A stretch of 64,000 nt of DNA from JAOSJT01 sp035362335 (lineage in GTDB: Bacteria > Bacteroidota > Ignavibacteria > SZUA-365): positions 19,031-83,030 of the forward strand of contig DAOSDL010000018.1 of the NCBI GenBank assembly GCA_035362335.1. Reading direction: 5' to 3'. Below are positions 62,370 through 64,000 of this stretch, piece after piece. The notes beneath the pieces are model-generated. The model made no database searches. It was not told where the DNA came from and worked only from the letters and a program-made list of their open reading frames with translations. Made by a program: the position numbers and the translations under genes. Position 1 is the stretch's first letter, and every line of letters begins with the position of its first letter.

Positions 62370-64000
62370 ATGTCACGCTTCGTGATTCCCTTTCTTCTCG
62401 CTCTCATGGCAAGTACCGCGATGGTATGCGCACAGACTACCGGCGACAGTGCGCGCGTGCGGGGGCATCGGACCTTCGACATGGATTGCCTGCATTGTCA
62501 TACCACCGCGTCGTGGAAGGAACTGCGTGCCAGCATCGATTTCGATCATCGCAAAACCGGCTATGCTCTTCGGGGCAATCATGCCAGCACGAGCTGCGCC
62601 GCGTGCCACAGCGGCATGCCCATCACTGCCATGAAGACCGCTTGCGCGGATTGCCACGAGGATAGGCATCGAGGAGAATTCGGTAATCGCTGCGGTGACT
62701 GCCACACGCCCGCCGGTTGGCGATCTCCGAATGAAGCTGTCGCGAAGCATCAGATGACGCGCTTCCCGCTTCTCGGAGCGCATGCACTGGCGGATTGCAA
62801 AGACTGCCACAGTCAGCAGGAGGAAAAGGAATTCGTCAACACGCCGGTCGAATGCTACGCCTGTCATCAGGGAGAATTCGAAGCGGTGCGGGAGCCGAAT
62901 CATGTTGCTGCGGGTTTCGACAAGAACTGCGTTCTCTGTCACGATCCGGGAAGCCCCACCTGGGCGAATGGCTTCACCCATCCACCCGTGAGTTTCATGA
63001 GCAACGCGGCACACAATCCGCTGCAATGTCAGGACTGTCATCGAGGAGGATATCGCGGAACGCCCACCGACTGCTTTGGTTGTCACGAGGCACAGTACCG
63101 TGCGGTTCGCGAGCCCGATCACGTTCGAGGACAGTTCGAAAAAAACTGTCTGCTGTGCCATGACCCTGCGCGCTGGAAGCCCGCGAACTTTGACCACGCG
63201 AGAACCAGTTTTCCCTTGCAGGGTGCACACGCAGCCACTCCCTGCTCCGCATGCCATGAAAGCGGTTTTTCCCGTCTTCCAACGGATTGCTGGTCCTGTC
63301 ATGAACCCGACTATACGAACGCGACTTTCCCCGATCACGTCGCCGGCGCCTTCGCCCGTCAATGTACCGTGTGTCACAATGTGAACACCTGGCGCCCTGC
63401 GGATTTCAACCATGAGACAACGAATTTCCGATTGACAGGTGCCCATCGTCGTACGGAATGTCAGCGCTGCCATGTCGGTGGGAAGTACACCGGCCTCCCT
63501 CTCGAGTGCCAGGGATGCCATTCCGCCGATTACAATCAAACATCGCAACCCAATCATGCGGTGGTGGGATTCAATGCCCAGTGCCAGGATTGCCACGGCA
63601 CCGAGGCGTGGCAGCCAGTGGAGCGGTTTCCCAATTCCATCGACCATGACAAAACGCTCTTCCCTCTCCTTGGCCGCCACCGCACGGTGGCCTGCGCCGA
63701 GTGCCATGTCGGATTCGTGTTCAGAGGGACTTCAACACAATGCGCCGTGTGCCATGATGCCGATTTCAAATCGGCCAGAAATCCGGACCACAGTGCTGGC
63801 GGATTTGGCGGAGATTGTCTGAGCTGTCATACGATGGATGGGTGGCGTCCAGCGACCTTCGATCATGCTAGCACGAAATTCCCGCTGCAAGGCGCGCATG
63901 CGGCGCAGCCCTGCCAGGCCTGTCATGTGAACGGCAACTACCAGCTGCAGTACACCGATTGCTGGCAATGCCACGAAACTGATTTTGCTGCAACTCTGCA
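62370..64000 (+). CDS. Multihaem c-type cytochrome, 3' end outside window
   Basis: Open frame from ATG 62370 (AAGGAAGGTG upstream) to the window edge, 543 codons without a stop. Signal peptide (RFVIPFLLALMASTAMVCAQ) and 21 CxxCH motifs so far, with the same FPLxGAHxxxxCxxCH unit as the preceding gene. The repeats make the full protein likely much larger. The pair probably forms a long haem wire fed by the cytochrome b-like protein. Confidence 0.9.
   Translation, partial: MSRFVIPFLLALMASTAMVCAQTTGDSARVRGHRTFDMDCLHCHTTASWKELRASIDFDHRKTGYALRGNHASTSCAACHSGMPITAMKTACADCHEDRHRGEFGNRCGDCHTPAGWRSPNEAVAKHQMTRFPLLGAHALADCKDCHSQQEEKEFVNTPVECYACHQGEFEAVREPNHVAAGFDKNCVLCHDPGSPTWANGFTHPPVSFMSNAAHNPLQCQDCHRGGYRGTPTDCFGCHEAQYRAVREPDHVRGQFEKNCLLCHDPARWKPANFDHARTSFPLQGAHAATPCSACHESGFSRLPTDCWSCHEPDYTNATFPDHVAGAFARQCTVCHNVNTWRPADFNHETTNFRLTGAHRRTECQRCHVGGKYTGLPLECQGCHSADYNQTSQPNHAVVGFNAQCQDCHGTEAWQPVERFPNSIDHDKTLFPLLGRHRTVACAECHVGFVFRGTSTQCAVCHDADFKSARNPDHSAGGFGGDCLSCHTMDGWRPATFDHASTKFPLQGAHAAQPCQACHVNGNYQLQYTDCWQCHETDFAATL

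Noticed and set aside
60665..63707. Two long minus-strand frames opposite the multihaem genes
   Set aside because: The plus strand has 41 CxxCH motifs in two genes with signal peptides; the antisense frames have no motif.

Overview
The window looks like a chromosome segment from a GC-rich Gram-negative bacterium of the FCB superphylum, probably near Ignavibacteria/Kapabacteria/Rhodothermia rather than Bacteroidia proper. The reasons are a C-terminal type IX secretion (T9SS) sorting domain at 42645-44321, many SpII lipoproteins and outer-membrane barrels, bacillithiol gene bshB1, FCB-type ECF sigma/anti-sigma loci, and frequent good Shine-Dalgarno sites with GTG and TTG starts. The placement is inferred from gene content; no search was run. 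I saw no insertion sequence, integrase, CRISPR array, tRNA or rRNA.

Layout. (1) 1-16574: the end of fusA, then tuf, then the S10-spc-alpha superoperon from rpsJ to rplQ, including secY, map, infA and rpoA. A strong terminator separates tuf from rpsJ, and rpsD is missing between rpsK and rpoA. (2) 16578-20361: engB, a MarC-family protein, a CrtI-type carotenoid desaturase and a purple acid phosphatase-like protein. (3) 20526-26200, minus strand: two small secreted proteins with DxDGDG motifs and a barrel protein, behind a near-consensus sigma-54 promoter, next to an NtrC-type regulator and its histidine kinase. (4) 26368-30746: a GH13 lipoprotein, two GT4 glycosyltransferases and a small lipoprotein. 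(5) 30786-41015: two related ECF sigma loci. In one, sigma, anti-sigma, barrel protein and lipoprotein are separate genes. In the other, the anti-sigma domain is fused to a related barrel-like domain and is followed by a serpin lipoprotein. Both sigma genes have the same promoter-like motif upstream. Between the loci lie DUF192, redoxin, alkaline phosphatase and rhomboid genes. (6) 41199-51023: hydrolase, DinB protein, T9SS cargo, barrel, DUF1573, PASTA and YbjN-like proteins, bshB1, and a large spermidine synthase-like membrane protein with TPRs. (7) 51179-52247: a second ribosomal operon that starts with an unrecognised 56-residue basic protein, then rpmE, rpsR and rpmB. (8) 52356-58035: three genes with ATGA overlaps encoding an exported WD40-caspase protein, an exported FecR-domain protein and a TPR-CHAT lipoprotein. 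(9) 58139-64000: a ferredoxin-flavoprotein divergent from a cytochrome b-like membrane protein and two very large CxxCH multihaem proteins; the second runs off the window.

The best candidates for something new are the envelope caspase-FecR-CHAT operon, the split and fused sigma/anti-sigma/barrel loci with their shared promoter, the small ORF leading the rpmE operon, and the sigma-54-controlled DxDGDG protein operon.
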